Part shown: piece after piece, positions 20,850 through 29,777 of the stretch
Layout: each line of letters starts with the position of its first letter
Position numbering within the stretch: the first letter of the stretch is position 1
Source: Sinobacterium norvegicum
Lineage (GTDB): Bacteria; Pseudomonadota; Gammaproteobacteria; Pseudomonadales; Sinobacteriaceae
Assembly: GCF_923077115.1 (NCBI RefSeq)
Contig: NZ_CAKLPX010000001.1
Location: 1,831,565 to 1,895,564, forward strand
Direction: 5' to 3'
DNA: 64,000 nt
Position numbers and translations under genes: made by a program
The notes under the pieces: model-generated
What the model was told of the DNA's origin: nothing
Database searches by the model: none
What the model saw: only the letters and a program-made list of their open reading frames with translations

Positions 20850-21815
20850 ATGGATACCATCAGTCGAGAGAAAATCAGCATCGGCATCAGCAGCTGCCTG
20901 ATCGGCGAAAGAGTACGCTTTGACTCCGGCCACAAGAACAACAGCTATATCACCGGCACCTTGAGTGACTACTTCAGCTTTACGCCTTTTTGCCCCGAGG
21001 TCAGTATTGGCCTCAGCATTCCCCGTGAGCCCATCCGCCTTGTTGGCATCGACGGTGAGACGCGCTGCGTGGGCACCCGCGACGCCGAGCGTGATTTCAC
21101 CGACGCGCTAGACCAATGCGCCCAAGAACAACATGATTGGCACAGCAATTTACGCGGCTATATTCTCAAGAAGGACTCCCCCAGCTGCGGCATGGAAAGA
21201 GTAAAACTGTACACCGAGGGAGGCCCCTCGGCTCCGGGTAGAAACGGTATTGGCATCTATGCTAACCGACTGATGAAGAACTTCCCCAACCTGCCAGTAG
21301 AGGAAGAGGGGCGCCTTGGCGATGCCCGCCTACGAGAGAACTTCATTCAGCGTGTCTTTATCTACAGCCGCTGGCGAGACATGATGGCAGCCTCGCCTGA
21401 GCTTAAACACATCCAACAGTTCCACGCTCGCCATAAATATATTTTCATGAGCCACGACCAAGAAAAAGCCCGGGCACTCGGCGCCATGCTGGCCGACAAA
21501 AAAGGCTGTGACATCGACCAACTCTGTGAGCAGTATCTCAGTCAGATGACAGCATTGCTGAAGATTATTGCCAGTCGCAAAAACCATGTCAATGCGCTAC
21601 AACACATCCAAGGCTACTTGAAAAATCACCTCGACAAAGAAGATAAGGAAGAAATGACGCAGGCAATCACACAATATCATCGCGGCCTATTGCCCTTGAT
21701 TGTACCCATTACCCTGCTGCGCCATCACTTCCGACGCAACCCGAACGAGTACATTAGCCAATCATTCTATTTAAAGCCGCACCCGAGTGAATTAATGCTA
21801 CTCAATAACGTCTAA
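20850..21815 (+). CDS. DUF523-DUF1722 (YbgA-like) protein
   Basis: Residues about 10-160 form a DUF523 domain with the conserved SSCLIGERVRFDSGHK start and the KKDSPSCGMERV motif; residues about 190-315 are a DUF1722 (YbgA) domain (HARHKYIFMSH near 195). The function is unknown; in other gammaproteobacteria the family is often near photolyase or pterin genes, and here it precedes folX and folE. The conserved Cys residues suggest metal or thiol chemistry, which is inference. Confidence 0.85.
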   Translation: MDTISREKISIGISSCLIGERVRFDSGHKNNSYITGTLSDYFSFTPFCPEVSIGLSIPREPIRLVGIDGETRCVGTRDAERDFTDALDQCAQEQHDWHSNLRGYILKKDSPSCGMERVKLYTEGGPSAPGRNGIGIYANRLMKNFPNLPVEEEGRLGDARLRENFIQRVFIYSRWRDMMAASPELKHIQQFHARHKYIFMSHDQEKARALGAMLADKKGCDIDQLCEQYLSQMTALLKIIASRKNHVNALQHIQGYLKNHLDKEDKEEMTQAITQYHRGLLPLIVPITLLRHHFRRNPNEYISQSFYLKPHPSELMLLNNV

Positions 21816-21975
21816 CCATCCATCACAGGCTATGATGCAACAGAGCTGTAATCTCTGTTATTCTATAGCTTGTGAATAATACTTTTAAGAAGGTCAGCCG
21901 TTTTTTTGCCAGCGCAACTCATCCAAGCACAGAGCCACTGCGTACCATACAATAACAGGCAACCATGGAAACCCT

Positions 21976-22377
21976 ATGACACAGCTTAACCCGCTCACTA
22001 CACATCCTATTGATTACCAAATGAATGCCGCCGTGATTCATATCAGCAATCTGCGACTGCGCACTTTCATTGGCTTTAACCCTGAAGAACTGAGCAAACA
22101 GCAAGATATTATTATCAATGCAGAAATACACTACAGCGCCGATGAGGCCTGTGACAGCGACGACGAAAATCGCGCGCTCAACTATAAACTGGTGTGCAAA
22201 AGCCTGATCGAGCATGTGGAAAACGGCCGTTTCCGCCTACTCGAAAAACTGGTTGCCGATTTACTGGCCATTATAATGGCTGCCAAACAGGTTGAATACG
22301 CCAGTATCCGTGTCGACAAACCGCATGCACTGCGCTTTGCCGACTCCGTCTCACTCAGCCTCAGCGCCAACCGTTAA
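21976..22377 (+). CDS. folX: Dihydroneopterin triphosphate 2'-epimerase FolX
   Basis: FolX epimerises 7,8-dihydroneopterin triphosphate to the monapterin isomer. The sequence matches the FolX rather than FolB branch: LRLRTFIGFN near residue 26, ALNYKLVCKSLIEHVE near 72, RLLEKLVADLL near 90, and DKPHALRFADSVS near 114. It is followed 51 nt later by folE, which makes the substrate. I took the ATG at 21976; an internal ATG at residue 16 (MNAAVIHI) is nearer the usual N-terminus. FolM is not in the window. Confidence 0.9.
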   Translation: MTQLNPLTTHPIDYQMNAAVIHISNLRLRTFIGFNPEELSKQQDIIINAEIHYSADEACDSDDENRALNYKLVCKSLIEHVENGRFRLLEKLVADLLAIIMAAKQVEYASIRVDKPHALRFADSVSLSLSANR

Positions 22378-22428
22378 ACCAGCGTATCACCACCCAAACA
22401 TGCATACACTTTAGCCCAGGAAATTGCT

Positions 22429-23112
22429 ATGAACATTGCTATCAATCAACCACTTACCATCAGTGAAACTGTCATAAGTGACGAGGCGAATCTGGTACAG
22501 CAAGCACTGCTACAACGCGGTTTAGAAACTCCATTAGTTGACAACGATCTGACCAATGAAGAAAAATACCAGCGTATCAAGGCCTCATTTACCGATATCG
22601 TCGCCACTCTGGGTCTTGATTTAACGGATGATAGTTTGGCAGAAACCCCGCATCGCATTGCCAAGATGTTTGTCGGTGAAATTTTTTCTGGCCTCGACTA
22701 CAGCCAATTCCCCAAGATCACCGTCATCGACAACAAGATGAGTGTCGATGAAATGGTCAGGGTCAAAGATATTAGCTTTACTAGCACCTGCGAACACCAC
22801 TTTGTTACCATCGATGGCATGGCCACCGTCGCCTACATCCCCAAGGATAAAATCATCGGCCTCTCTAAGATCAACCGTATTGTTCGCTTCTTCGCCCAAC
22901 GACCTCAGGTACAAGAACGCTTGACCCAACAAATATTGGTGGCTTTGCAAGCACTGCTCAACACCGACGATGTCGCCGTCAGCATGGATGCCAGACACTA
23001 CTGCGTCAAAGCTCGTGGTGTTATGGATGCCAGTTCTAGCACACAGACGACAGCACTAGGTGGCTGCTTCAAAAGTAATGATAAAACACGGTCTGAGTTT
23101 CTAGCCAAATAG
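22429..23112 (+). CDS. folE: GTP cyclohydrolase I
   Basis: FolE opens GTP to dihydroneopterin triphosphate, the first step of folate and pterin synthesis. Zinc ligands are present: Cys and His in [10 protein letters not shown] near residue 120 and the later Cys in [11 protein letters not shown] near 190. The enzyme is 227 residues, with a normal N-terminal extension. A CAGGAA sequence precedes the ATG. It ends in a strong bidirectional terminator. Placement after folX suggests a tetrahydromonapterin route. Confidence 0.95.
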   Translation: MNIAINQPLTISETVISDEANLVQQALLQRGLETPLVDNDLTNEEKYQRIKASFTDIVATLGLDLTDDSLAETPHRIAKMFVGEIFSGLDYSQFPKITVIDNKMSVDEMVRVKDISFTSTCEHHFVTIDGMATVAYIPKDKIIGLSKINRIVRFFAQRPQVQERLTQQILVALQALLNTDDVAVSMDARHYCVKARGVMDASSSTQTTALGGCFKSNDKTRSEFLAK

Positions 23113-23224
23113 AAACTGGGGGCTGTGACTCTGACTCACCTCGGATGTGACAACCTCTGCCTTCGGTGATGGCGGCGTCTTCTTCCGTCACCAACGCTAC
23201 GAACACCGGCTAGTATTTAAGCCA

Positions 23225-23263
23225 TAAAAAAAGCCCTTATCAGTGGCTGATAGGGGCTTTTTT
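23225..23263. terminator. Bidirectional terminator between folE and the 2-oxoacid oxidoreductase operon
   Basis: A 13-bp stem (AAGCCCTTATCAG pairing with CTGATAGGGGCTT, one wobble) has six T on the plus side and seven A on the other. It can terminate both convergent transcripts. Confidence 0.92.
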
Positions 23264-23285
23264 ATGCTCACAATAGCGGTGAATG

Positions 23286-24338
23286 CTAGCGCAGCCCCGC
23301 ATTGATGTTTTCCAACACAGAAGCACTGGGACATAAGACGGTTTCATCAAGCTCTCGTAACGGCGCCTTATTGGTATTTATCTGACCGTGCAAGTCCTGA
23401 CTGTCAGTGTCGAGATAGAGCAAGCCGGTCAAGATTTCACCTTTCAGTTTTGCTTGGGCAATGGCATTCAAGGCCGACTGCCGGTCAAACGGATCCCATT
23501 CCTGCGCCAGCTTATTCAGCTTCAGCTCAGATCCATCGTGCATGGTAACCGCCGTCGACTCGCCCTCATCGTACTGAGTGGTAATCTGCTCCTTCATCGG
23601 CACAAAATCCAGCGTCGACGTGGCGTCGAGATGATCGCGCACATACTCATAGTTTTTAGTCGAGCCAGGATTATTATTAAACGTCACACAGGGCGAAATC
23701 ACATCGATCAGGGCAAAACCCTGATGCGACAACGCCGCCTTGATCAATGGCTCGAGCTGCTCCTTGTCACCAGAGAAGCTGCGAGCCACAAAAGTCGCCC
23801 CTAACTGCAGCGCAATACTGGCCAGATCAATAGGTTCAAAGGCATTGACGCTGCCCGCCTTGGAGGTGGACCCGATGTCGGCTGTCGCCGAATCCTGCCC
23901 CTTGGTCAAACCGTAACAACCATTGTTCATCACGATATACATCATATTGAGGTTGCGACGAACAACATGGGCAAACTGCCCCATGCCAATCGAGGCAGTG
24001 TCGCCGTCACCAGAGACGCCGACATAGGTCATGTCTCGGTTGGCCAATGCAGCACCCGTGGCCACCGACGGCATACGACCGTGGACAGAGTTAAAACCGT
24101 GCGAATTACCCAAGAAGTAACTGGGGGTTTTCGACGAACAGCCGATGCCAGACATCTTAGCAACATTGTGGGGGGCGATAGACAACTCGAATACCGCGGT
24201 CAATATAGCCGCCGATATTGAATCATGACCGCAGCCGGCACACAGTGTCGACAGCGGCCCCTCATAGTCTTTTTTGGTATAACCCAAATCGTTGGTTGGC
24301 AGATTGGGGTGGCGAAATGCAGGGCGAATAAAGCTCAT
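23286..24338 (-). CDS. korB: 2-oxoacid:ferredoxin oxidoreductase, beta subunit
   Basis: The 350-residue subunit binds thiamine pyrophosphate (GDGDTASIGMGQF near residue 110, then NNGCYGLTKGQ) and an iron-sulfur cluster (LCAGCGHDS near 33, GIGCSS near 66). With the alpha subunit it oxidatively decarboxylates a 2-oxoacid to an acyl-CoA, handing electrons to ferredoxin. It starts 2 nt after korA. The substrate is probably 2-oxoglutarate by similarity, but pyruvate cannot be excluded. Confidence 0.88.
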   Translation of the reverse strand: MSFIRPAFRHPNLPTNDLGYTKKDYEGPLSTLCAGCGHDSISAAILTAVFELSIAPHNVAKMSGIGCSSKTPSYFLGNSHGFNSVHGRMPSVATGAALANRDMTYVGVSGDGDTASIGMGQFAHVVRRNLNMMYIVMNNGCYGLTKGQDSATADIGSTSKAGSVNAFEPIDLASIALQLGATFVARSFSGDKEQLEPLIKAALSHQGFALIDVISPCVTFNNNPGSTKNYEYVRDHLDATSTLDFVPMKEQITTQYDEGESTAVTMHDGSELKLNKLAQEWDPFDRQSALNAIAQAKLKGEILTGLLYLDTDSQDLHGQINTNKAPLRELDETVLCPSASVLENINAGLR

Positions 24339-24340
24339 CG

Positions 24341-26191
24341 TTAGGCCTCCTTCAACGCGGGGACAATAGTGAGTGGACTGATGCTGTTCTCGAGCTGCGC
24401 CGACACTTTCTCGACCACAAAACTGGCCGTCAACGGCATGCCATCATAGTTCAACACCGCCAGCAGTTTCGCCGGGTTGGTCTCCAGTTCGTTGATAATC
24501 AATGAACGCATCTGACCATCGCGGTTTTGCTCGATTACAAACACCTGCGTGTGCTCAGCAATAAATGCCTCAACCTCATCACTGAAAGGGAAGGCCTTGA
24601 TACACATGGCGTCAATTTTTAAGTTGTGACTGCGGAAGTAATCCAGCGCCTCCTCGGCAGCATATTTACTGGTGCCGTAAAACAACATCGCGATGTCGGA
24701 GGTATTACCCTGTTGGTAGACCTCTGGCTTGGGCATTAAGCCCTTGCTGGTCTGCCACTTCTTTTCCAGGCGCTGCATGTTGGCCACGTATTCATCGCCG
24801 TCTTCGGTATAAACGGCGTACTCATCACGCGAGGTACCACGGGTAAAAAAGGCGCCCTTGGTCGGGTGGGTACCCGGATAGGTGCGATAACAAATACCAT
24901 CGCCATCAACATCCAGATAACGACCAAAACGCTCGCTACTCGCCTCGAGCATGTCTGCCGTCATCACCTTGCCGCGGTCGAGCTTACGCTCATCATCCCA
25001 GCTAAACGGTTCAGACATGTTGTCGTTCATGCCCAGATCGAGGTCGGTCATAATGATAACTGGCGTCTGGATTCGCTCTGCCAAATCGAAAGACAGTGCG
25101 GTGAAATCGAAACACTCCTTTGGCGTCGAAGGTATGATGAGCACCTGTTTGGTATCACCGTGTGAGGCATAGGCTGCGGATAAAATATCCGATTGCTGAG
25201 TCCGGGTCGGCATGCCTGTCGACGGCCCTGATCGCTGCACATCAATTAGCACCAATGGTATTTCAGCAAAATAAGCCAAGCCTAAAAATTCACTCATTAA
25301 TGACACGCCGGGGCCCGATGTGGCGGTGAATGCGCGGGCGCCGTTCCAGCTGGCACCGATGACCATACCGATTGCCGCCAGTTCATCCTCGGCCTGCACA
25401 ATAGCAAAGTTATTGGCTCCGGTGGCCGCATCAATACGCAGCCGCTTGGCGTATTTACCAAAGGCATCGATAACCGATGTCGAAGGCGTGATCGGATACC
25501 AACCAGCAACAGTGGCGCCGGCAAAGACAGCACCCAAACCGCAGGCCGAGTTACCGTCAACCAGAATCGAATCTTTGACTAAATCACGGCTTTCAAGTCG
25601 CAGCCCCAGCGGGCAGTTATAGTGTTGTTTGGCGTAGCTATAGCCTAATTCTAAGGCGTGTATATTTGGCGCTATTAGCTTTTCTTTACCCTTGAACTGA
25701 TCTTCTACCATCGCCGTTAACACGGTAAAATCCATATCCAGTAAGGCGGCTAATGCACCGACATAAATGATGTTTTTAAATAATTGGCGCAGCGATGGAT
25801 TGCTGTATTCCTGCAGACAAATTTCCGTCAGCGGCAGGCCAACAAATAAAATATCATCACGCATCATCCGCAGGTCTAACGGTTTGGTAGAGTCGTAAAT
25901 AAAGCAACCCCCGGGGGTCACCTCTTTTATATCGCGAGCCATCGACTGAGCATTCACACCGACAACAACATCGGCACCGCCGCGGCGGCCGATATAACCC
26001 TGTTCTGATATCCGCACCTCATACCAGGTCGGCAGGCCTTGTATGTTAGAGGGGAAAATATTTTTTGGTGTGACCGGGATGCCCATGCGAAAAACAGCCT
26101 TGGCAAACATGTTGTTGGCCGAGGCCGAGCCAGTACCGTTTACGTTGGCGAAACGAACCACGAACTCATTGACTGCCTGTAATTGTTTCAT
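24341..26191 (-). CDS. korA: 2-oxoacid:ferredoxin oxidoreductase, fused gamma-alpha subunit
   Basis: Residues about 1-185 are the gamma domain (ANVNGTGSASANNMFAKA near 15, GGADVVVGVNAQ near 70) and about 190-570 the alpha domain, with the pyrimidine-type GATVAGWYPITPST motif near 225 and TSGPGVSLMSEF near 290. A gamma-alpha fusion is common in this family. The frame extends 33 codons upstream, but the ATG at 26191 overlaps the previous gene's TGA by 4 nt (ATGA) and fits the family, so I chose it. Together with korB it forms the catalytic complex. Confidence 0.88.
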   Translation of the reverse strand: MKQLQAVNEFVVRFANVNGTGSASANNMFAKAVFRMGIPVTPKNIFPSNIQGLPTWYEVRISEQGYIGRRGGADVVVGVNAQSMARDIKEVTPGGCFIYDSTKPLDLRMMRDDILFVGLPLTEICLQEYSNPSLRQLFKNIIYVGALAALLDMDFTVLTAMVEDQFKGKEKLIAPNIHALELGYSYAKQHYNCPLGLRLESRDLVKDSILVDGNSACGLGAVFAGATVAGWYPITPSTSVIDAFGKYAKRLRIDAATGANNFAIVQAEDELAAIGMVIGASWNGARAFTATSGPGVSLMSEFLGLAYFAEIPLVLIDVQRSGPSTGMPTRTQQSDILSAAYASHGDTKQVLIIPSTPKECFDFTALSFDLAERIQTPVIIMTDLDLGMNDNMSEPFSWDDERKLDRGKVMTADMLEASSERFGRYLDVDGDGICYRTYPGTHPTKGAFFTRGTSRDEYAVYTEDGDEYVANMQRLEKKWQTSKGLMPKPEVYQQGNTSDIAMLFYGTSKYAAEEALDYFRSHNLKIDAMCIKAFPFSDEVEAFIAEHTQVFVIEQNRDGQMRSLIINELETNPAKLLAVLNYDGMPLTASFVVEKVSAQLENSISPLTIVPALKEA

Positions 26192-27978
26192 CGGCACGAA
26201 CCCCCTGCCTTGCTGTCTTTGAAGAGAAATTTCTGCATATCCCAGGCTGTTGTTGGGCAGCGCTCGGCACATAAACCGCAGTGCAGACACACATCCTCAT
26301 CCTTCACCATTGCTCGCTTGGTTGGCAATACGTCCGAGATATATAAATCCTGCGCCAGATTGGTCGCCGGGGCCGATAAACGCTGACGCAGATCTGCCTC
26401 CTCCGTCAGCTCAACAAAAGAGATACAATCGGTTGGGCAGACATCCATACAAGAGTCACACTCAATACATCGATCTCCGTAAAACACCGTTTGCACATCG
26501 CAGTTCAAGCAGCGCTGGGTCTCCTGAACCGCATCCTCCAAGGAATAGCCGAGTTCAACCTCGACAAAACGGTTGGCCAGCGATTTTTCCTTATCCTCGA
26601 TGGGGACCACATAGCGACTGTCGTTGGCGACCGACGAGCTGTAACTCCATTCATGCACACCCATTTTTTGAGAAACAAGATTAACCGTCGGGTCAGGACG
26701 CTCGCGGTGTAAATCCTTGCCTGCCAGCATCAGATCGATCGAGATGGCTGCCTGATGCGCCTGTGCCACGGCAGTAATAATATTTTCAGGGCCAAAGGCA
26801 GCATCACCGGCAAAGAAAACCTTATCCAGTGTTGACTGGTAAGTGACCTTATCGACAACCGGCATATCCCACTGACCAAATTCAATCCCTACATCTTTTT
26901 CTATCCAGGGAAAAACATTCTCTTGGCCGACGGCAATAATCACATCATCACATTCAAAATAGACGATCTCACCGGTCGGTATTAACGACCGCTTGCCATT
27001 TTCATCGTAGACCGCATCCACTTTTTCGAAGTTCATACCAACCAGTTTGCCGTTATCACAGACAAACTCTTTCGGGCTGTGGTTATCAAAGATGGGGATA
27101 TCTTCATGCATCGCATCTTCTTTCTCCCACGGCGATGCCTTCATATCGGCATAGGGCGAGCGCACCACGATTTTGACATCTTCACCACCAAGGCGGCGGG
27201 CACTGCGACAGCAATCCATGGCAGTATTGCCACCACCGAGAACCAACACTCTTTTGCCAACGCTATCGGTATGATCGAAGGCAATACTGGACAGCCATTC
27301 AATACCAATATGAATGTTGTCATCACCCTCTTTACGACCATCGAGTTTGGCCAGATCTCGCCCCCTCGGCGCGCCGGTGCCAACAACAATGGCATCGTAA
27401 TTTTTATCTAACAACCCTTTTAAGCTATCGACTTTATTACCGAAGAAGGTATCCACCCCCATGTCCAAAATATAACCCAGCTCATCGTCTAGTACGCTCA
27501 TTGGCAGGCGAAACGAGGGGATTTGGCTGCGCATCATGCCACCTGCCTTGAGCTGCTCATCGTACAGGTGAATACTGTAGCCTAATGGCATCAAGTCCCT
27601 GGCCACTGTCAGCGAGGCTGGGCCTGCGCCAACAAGCGCAACTGTTTTACCGTTTTTGAGCTCAGGTATTGCCGGCAACTGGCTAAGAATCTGCTGTTGT
27701 TCCGTCATGTCGGCGGCAACACGTTTCAGCCGACAGATAGCCACTGGCTCCTCGTCGATACGACCACGGCGACAGGCCGTCTCACAGGGCCGATCACAGA
27801 CCCTTCCGAGCACGCCAGGAAAGACGTTAGACTCCCAATTCACCATATAGGCATCGCCATAGCGCTGTTGGTGTATCAGTCTTATATATTCGGGAACAGG
27901 GGTATGGGCGGGGCAGGCATATTGACAATCCACCACTTTATGGTGGTAGTCGGGCGAGGAAATATCAGTTGGTTTCAC
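26188..27978 (-). CDS. GltD-like FAD/NAD(P) oxidoreductase with N- and C-terminal iron-sulfur domains
   Basis: This 596-residue protein resembles the small subunit of glutamate synthase. It begins with a Cys-rich N-terminal domain (CQYACPAHTPVPEY near 18, RVCDRPCETACRRG near 60), then two nucleotide-binding folds (VALVGAGPASLTVA near 113 and VLVLGGGNTAMDCC near 240) and ends with two 4Fe-4S ferredoxin-type motifs (CIECDSCMDVCPTDC near 500 and CLHCGLCAERCPTT near 570). It would pass electrons between the KorAB complex and NAD(P). It starts at GTG with AGGAAG 7 nt upstream and is the first gene of the operon. A 16-nt palindrome pair lies upstream. Confidence 0.85.
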   Translation of the reverse strand: MKPTDISSPDYHHKVVDCQYACPAHTPVPEYIRLIHQQRYGDAYMVNWESNVFPGVLGRVCDRPCETACRRGRIDEEPVAICRLKRVAADMTEQQQILSQLPAIPELKNGKTVALVGAGPASLTVARDLMPLGYSIHLYDEQLKAGGMMRSQIPSFRLPMSVLDDELGYILDMGVDTFFGNKVDSLKGLLDKNYDAIVVGTGAPRGRDLAKLDGRKEGDDNIHIGIEWLSSIAFDHTDSVGKRVLVLGGGNTAMDCCRSARRLGGEDVKIVVRSPYADMKASPWEKEDAMHEDIPIFDNHSPKEFVCDNGKLVGMNFEKVDAVYDENGKRSLIPTGEIVYFECDDVIIAVGQENVFPWIEKDVGIEFGQWDMPVVDKVTYQSTLDKVFFAGDAAFGPENIITAVAQAHQAAISIDLMLAGKDLHRERPDPTVNLVSQKMGVHEWSYSSSVANDSRYVVPIEDKEKSLANRFVEVELGYSLEDAVQETQRCLNCDVQTVFYGDRCIECDSCMDVCPTDCISFVELTEEADLRQRLSAPATNLAQDLYISDVLPTKRAMVKDEDVCLHCGLCAERCPTTAWDMQKFLFKDSKAGGSCR

Positions 27979-28015
27979 AATACACTTCCTGGGTATTATT
28001 ATTTTTATATTTGTT

Positions 28016-28039
28016 GTTAGCCCTGATTTCTGGGCTAAC
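28016..28039 (-). promoter_or_regulatory. Perfect inverted repeat upstream of the oxidoreductase operon
   Basis: GTTAGCCC and GGGCTAAC, separated by 8 nt, form a perfect 8-bp inverted repeat about 38 nt before the GTG start. It could be an operator or a leader hairpin; which is not clear. Confidence 0.5.
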
Positions 28040-28155
28040 TCACTGTGAGTATTTATTTGCCTAATACAAACTTAGCATAATCCGTTTAACGGTGACACCG
28101 CCATGTCCATAGCGACTCTCTTTGCTGACAAAACGGCTTAACACAATTATTTGCC

Positions 28156-28178
28156 ACCGCTTAAATAGGTTAAACGGT
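28156..28178. promoter_or_regulatory. Imperfect palindrome with ACCG/TTAA arms
   Basis: ACCGCTTAA and TTAAACGGT flank a 5-nt centre, and the half-site CGTTTAACGGTGAC recurs near 28083. It looks like an operator for an unidentified regulator, placed roughly 180 nt upstream of the operon start. Confidence 0.35.
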
Positions 28179-28243
28179 GACGCAATCATTAGGCAAGCAC
28201 TGACTGTCAAATGATGGCAATTTTTACAGTTTTAGAAAAAACC

Positions 28244-29611
28244 TCACCCTAAAGCATCTATTGCCTGAATGAGTTTGTCGACAACAACAACCTCCAAGCC
28301 TTTTATGGGGTCCCGTGGGGCATTGGCCCGCGGCACAATTGCACGCGTAAAGCCATGCTTTGCCGCCTCGCTCAACCGCTCCTGGCCACTCGGCACAGGG
28401 CGAATCTCGCCGGACAAGCCCACTTCACCGAAGACAACTAAATCACGCGGTAGCGGCGTATCACGAAAGCTGGAGACAACAGATAACAGTAACGCTAAGT
28501 CGGCCGATGTCTCTAAAACTTTGACGCCACCGACGACGTTAATAAAAACATCTTGATCACCCACCATCAAACCACCATGACGATGCAATACAGCTAACAA
28601 CATTGCTAAGCGATTTTGATCGAGGCCGACAGCCACCCGCTTGGGATGACCACCCATGCTGTCATCGACCAGCGCTTGCAGTTCGACCAACAGTGGCCGC
28701 GTTCCCTCCCATACCACCATAACAGCACTACCAGAGTTAACCTCTTTGCCACGACTTAAAAATATTGCCGAGGGGTTTTTTACCTCTTTCATGCCCTGCT
28801 CAGTCATAGCAAAAACACCGAGCTCGTTGACCGCGCCAAAGCGGTTCTTCTGGCCTCGCAGGGTCCGATAACGACTGTCGTGGCTGCCCTCCAACAAAAT
28901 CGAGCAATCGATCATATGCTCCAATACTTTCGGGCCGGCCAGTGAACCATCTTTGGTCACATGCCCCACTAACAGCAAGACCGTGCCAGTTTGCTTGGCA
29001 AAACGGGTCAGCGTCGCCGCTGATTCACGCACCTGCGATACACTCCCCGGCGCCGATTGAATATCGGCCAAATGGGTGGTCTGAATCGAATCGACCACCA
29101 ACACTTTCGGTTTATGTTGCTCGGCGGCGATAATAATATTTTCGACGCTGGTTTCAGACAGCATTTGCAACTTATCCGTCGGCAGCCCTAACCGATGCGC
29201 CCGCATCGCCACCTGCTGCAACGACTCCTCACCAGTAACATACAGCGCCGGCATTTGCCCGGCTAAAAAGCACATGGTTTGCAGTAACAGCGTCGATTTA
29301 CCCGCGCCGGGGTTACCACCGACCAATATCGCCGAGCCAGGTACCAGGCCGCCGCCTAGCACGCGGTCAAATTCTTGCGTACCGCTGCTAAATCGCGGCA
29401 GTGCCGACAGATCAATGTCGGCAAGGGTTTGAATCGACGCCGATACCGCGCCGGAATAGCCAACACGGCCGCCTGAAGTCGATACGGCAGGGCCTAATCG
29501 AATCTCAGAGATGGTATTCCAGGCGTTACAATCGCCGCACTGCCCCTGCCACTTGCTGTAGTCAGAACCGCAGTCACTACAGACGTAAGCCGTTGTTTTC
29601 TTTTTAGCCAC
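28244..29611 (-). CDS. radA: DNA repair protein RadA/Sms
   Basis: RadA is a RecA-like branch-migration helicase in homologous recombination. The 455-residue protein has the N-terminal C4 zinc finger (CSDCGSDYSKWQGQCGDC), Walker A GGNPGAGKST near residue 98, the RadA-specific KNRFG motif near 255, and a Lon-like C-terminal domain. It is divergent from the DnaT-domain gene, 166 nt apart. Confidence 0.96.
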   Translation of the reverse strand: MAKKKTTAYVCSDCGSDYSKWQGQCGDCNAWNTISEIRLGPAVSTSGGRVGYSGAVSASIQTLADIDLSALPRFSSGTQEFDRVLGGGLVPGSAILVGGNPGAGKSTLLLQTMCFLAGQMPALYVTGEESLQQVAMRAHRLGLPTDKLQMLSETSVENIIIAAEQHKPKVLVVDSIQTTHLADIQSAPGSVSQVRESAATLTRFAKQTGTVLLLVGHVTKDGSLAGPKVLEHMIDCSILLEGSHDSRYRTLRGQKNRFGAVNELGVFAMTEQGMKEVKNPSAIFLSRGKEVNSGSAVMVVWEGTRPLLVELQALVDDSMGGHPKRVAVGLDQNRLAMLLAVLHRHGGLMVGDQDVFINVVGGVKVLETSADLALLLSVVSSFRDTPLPRDLVVFGEVGLSGEIRPVPSGQERLSEAAKHGFTRAIVPRANAPRDPIKGLEVVVVDKLIQAIDALG

Positions 29612-29777
29612 TGATTAACCCTTTCCATTTCCTGCAAATATGTTCATTCTAACAACAGCCAGCCCGCGACTAAAACTCATTCAATCGGGCTGGTATCGCG
29701 CCGAACTGCGTCGTAGAATAGCAAGTTCGCCTTCGTCTTTGTCGAAATATCTCGTGCTTATTGGATAACCTGAAGTT

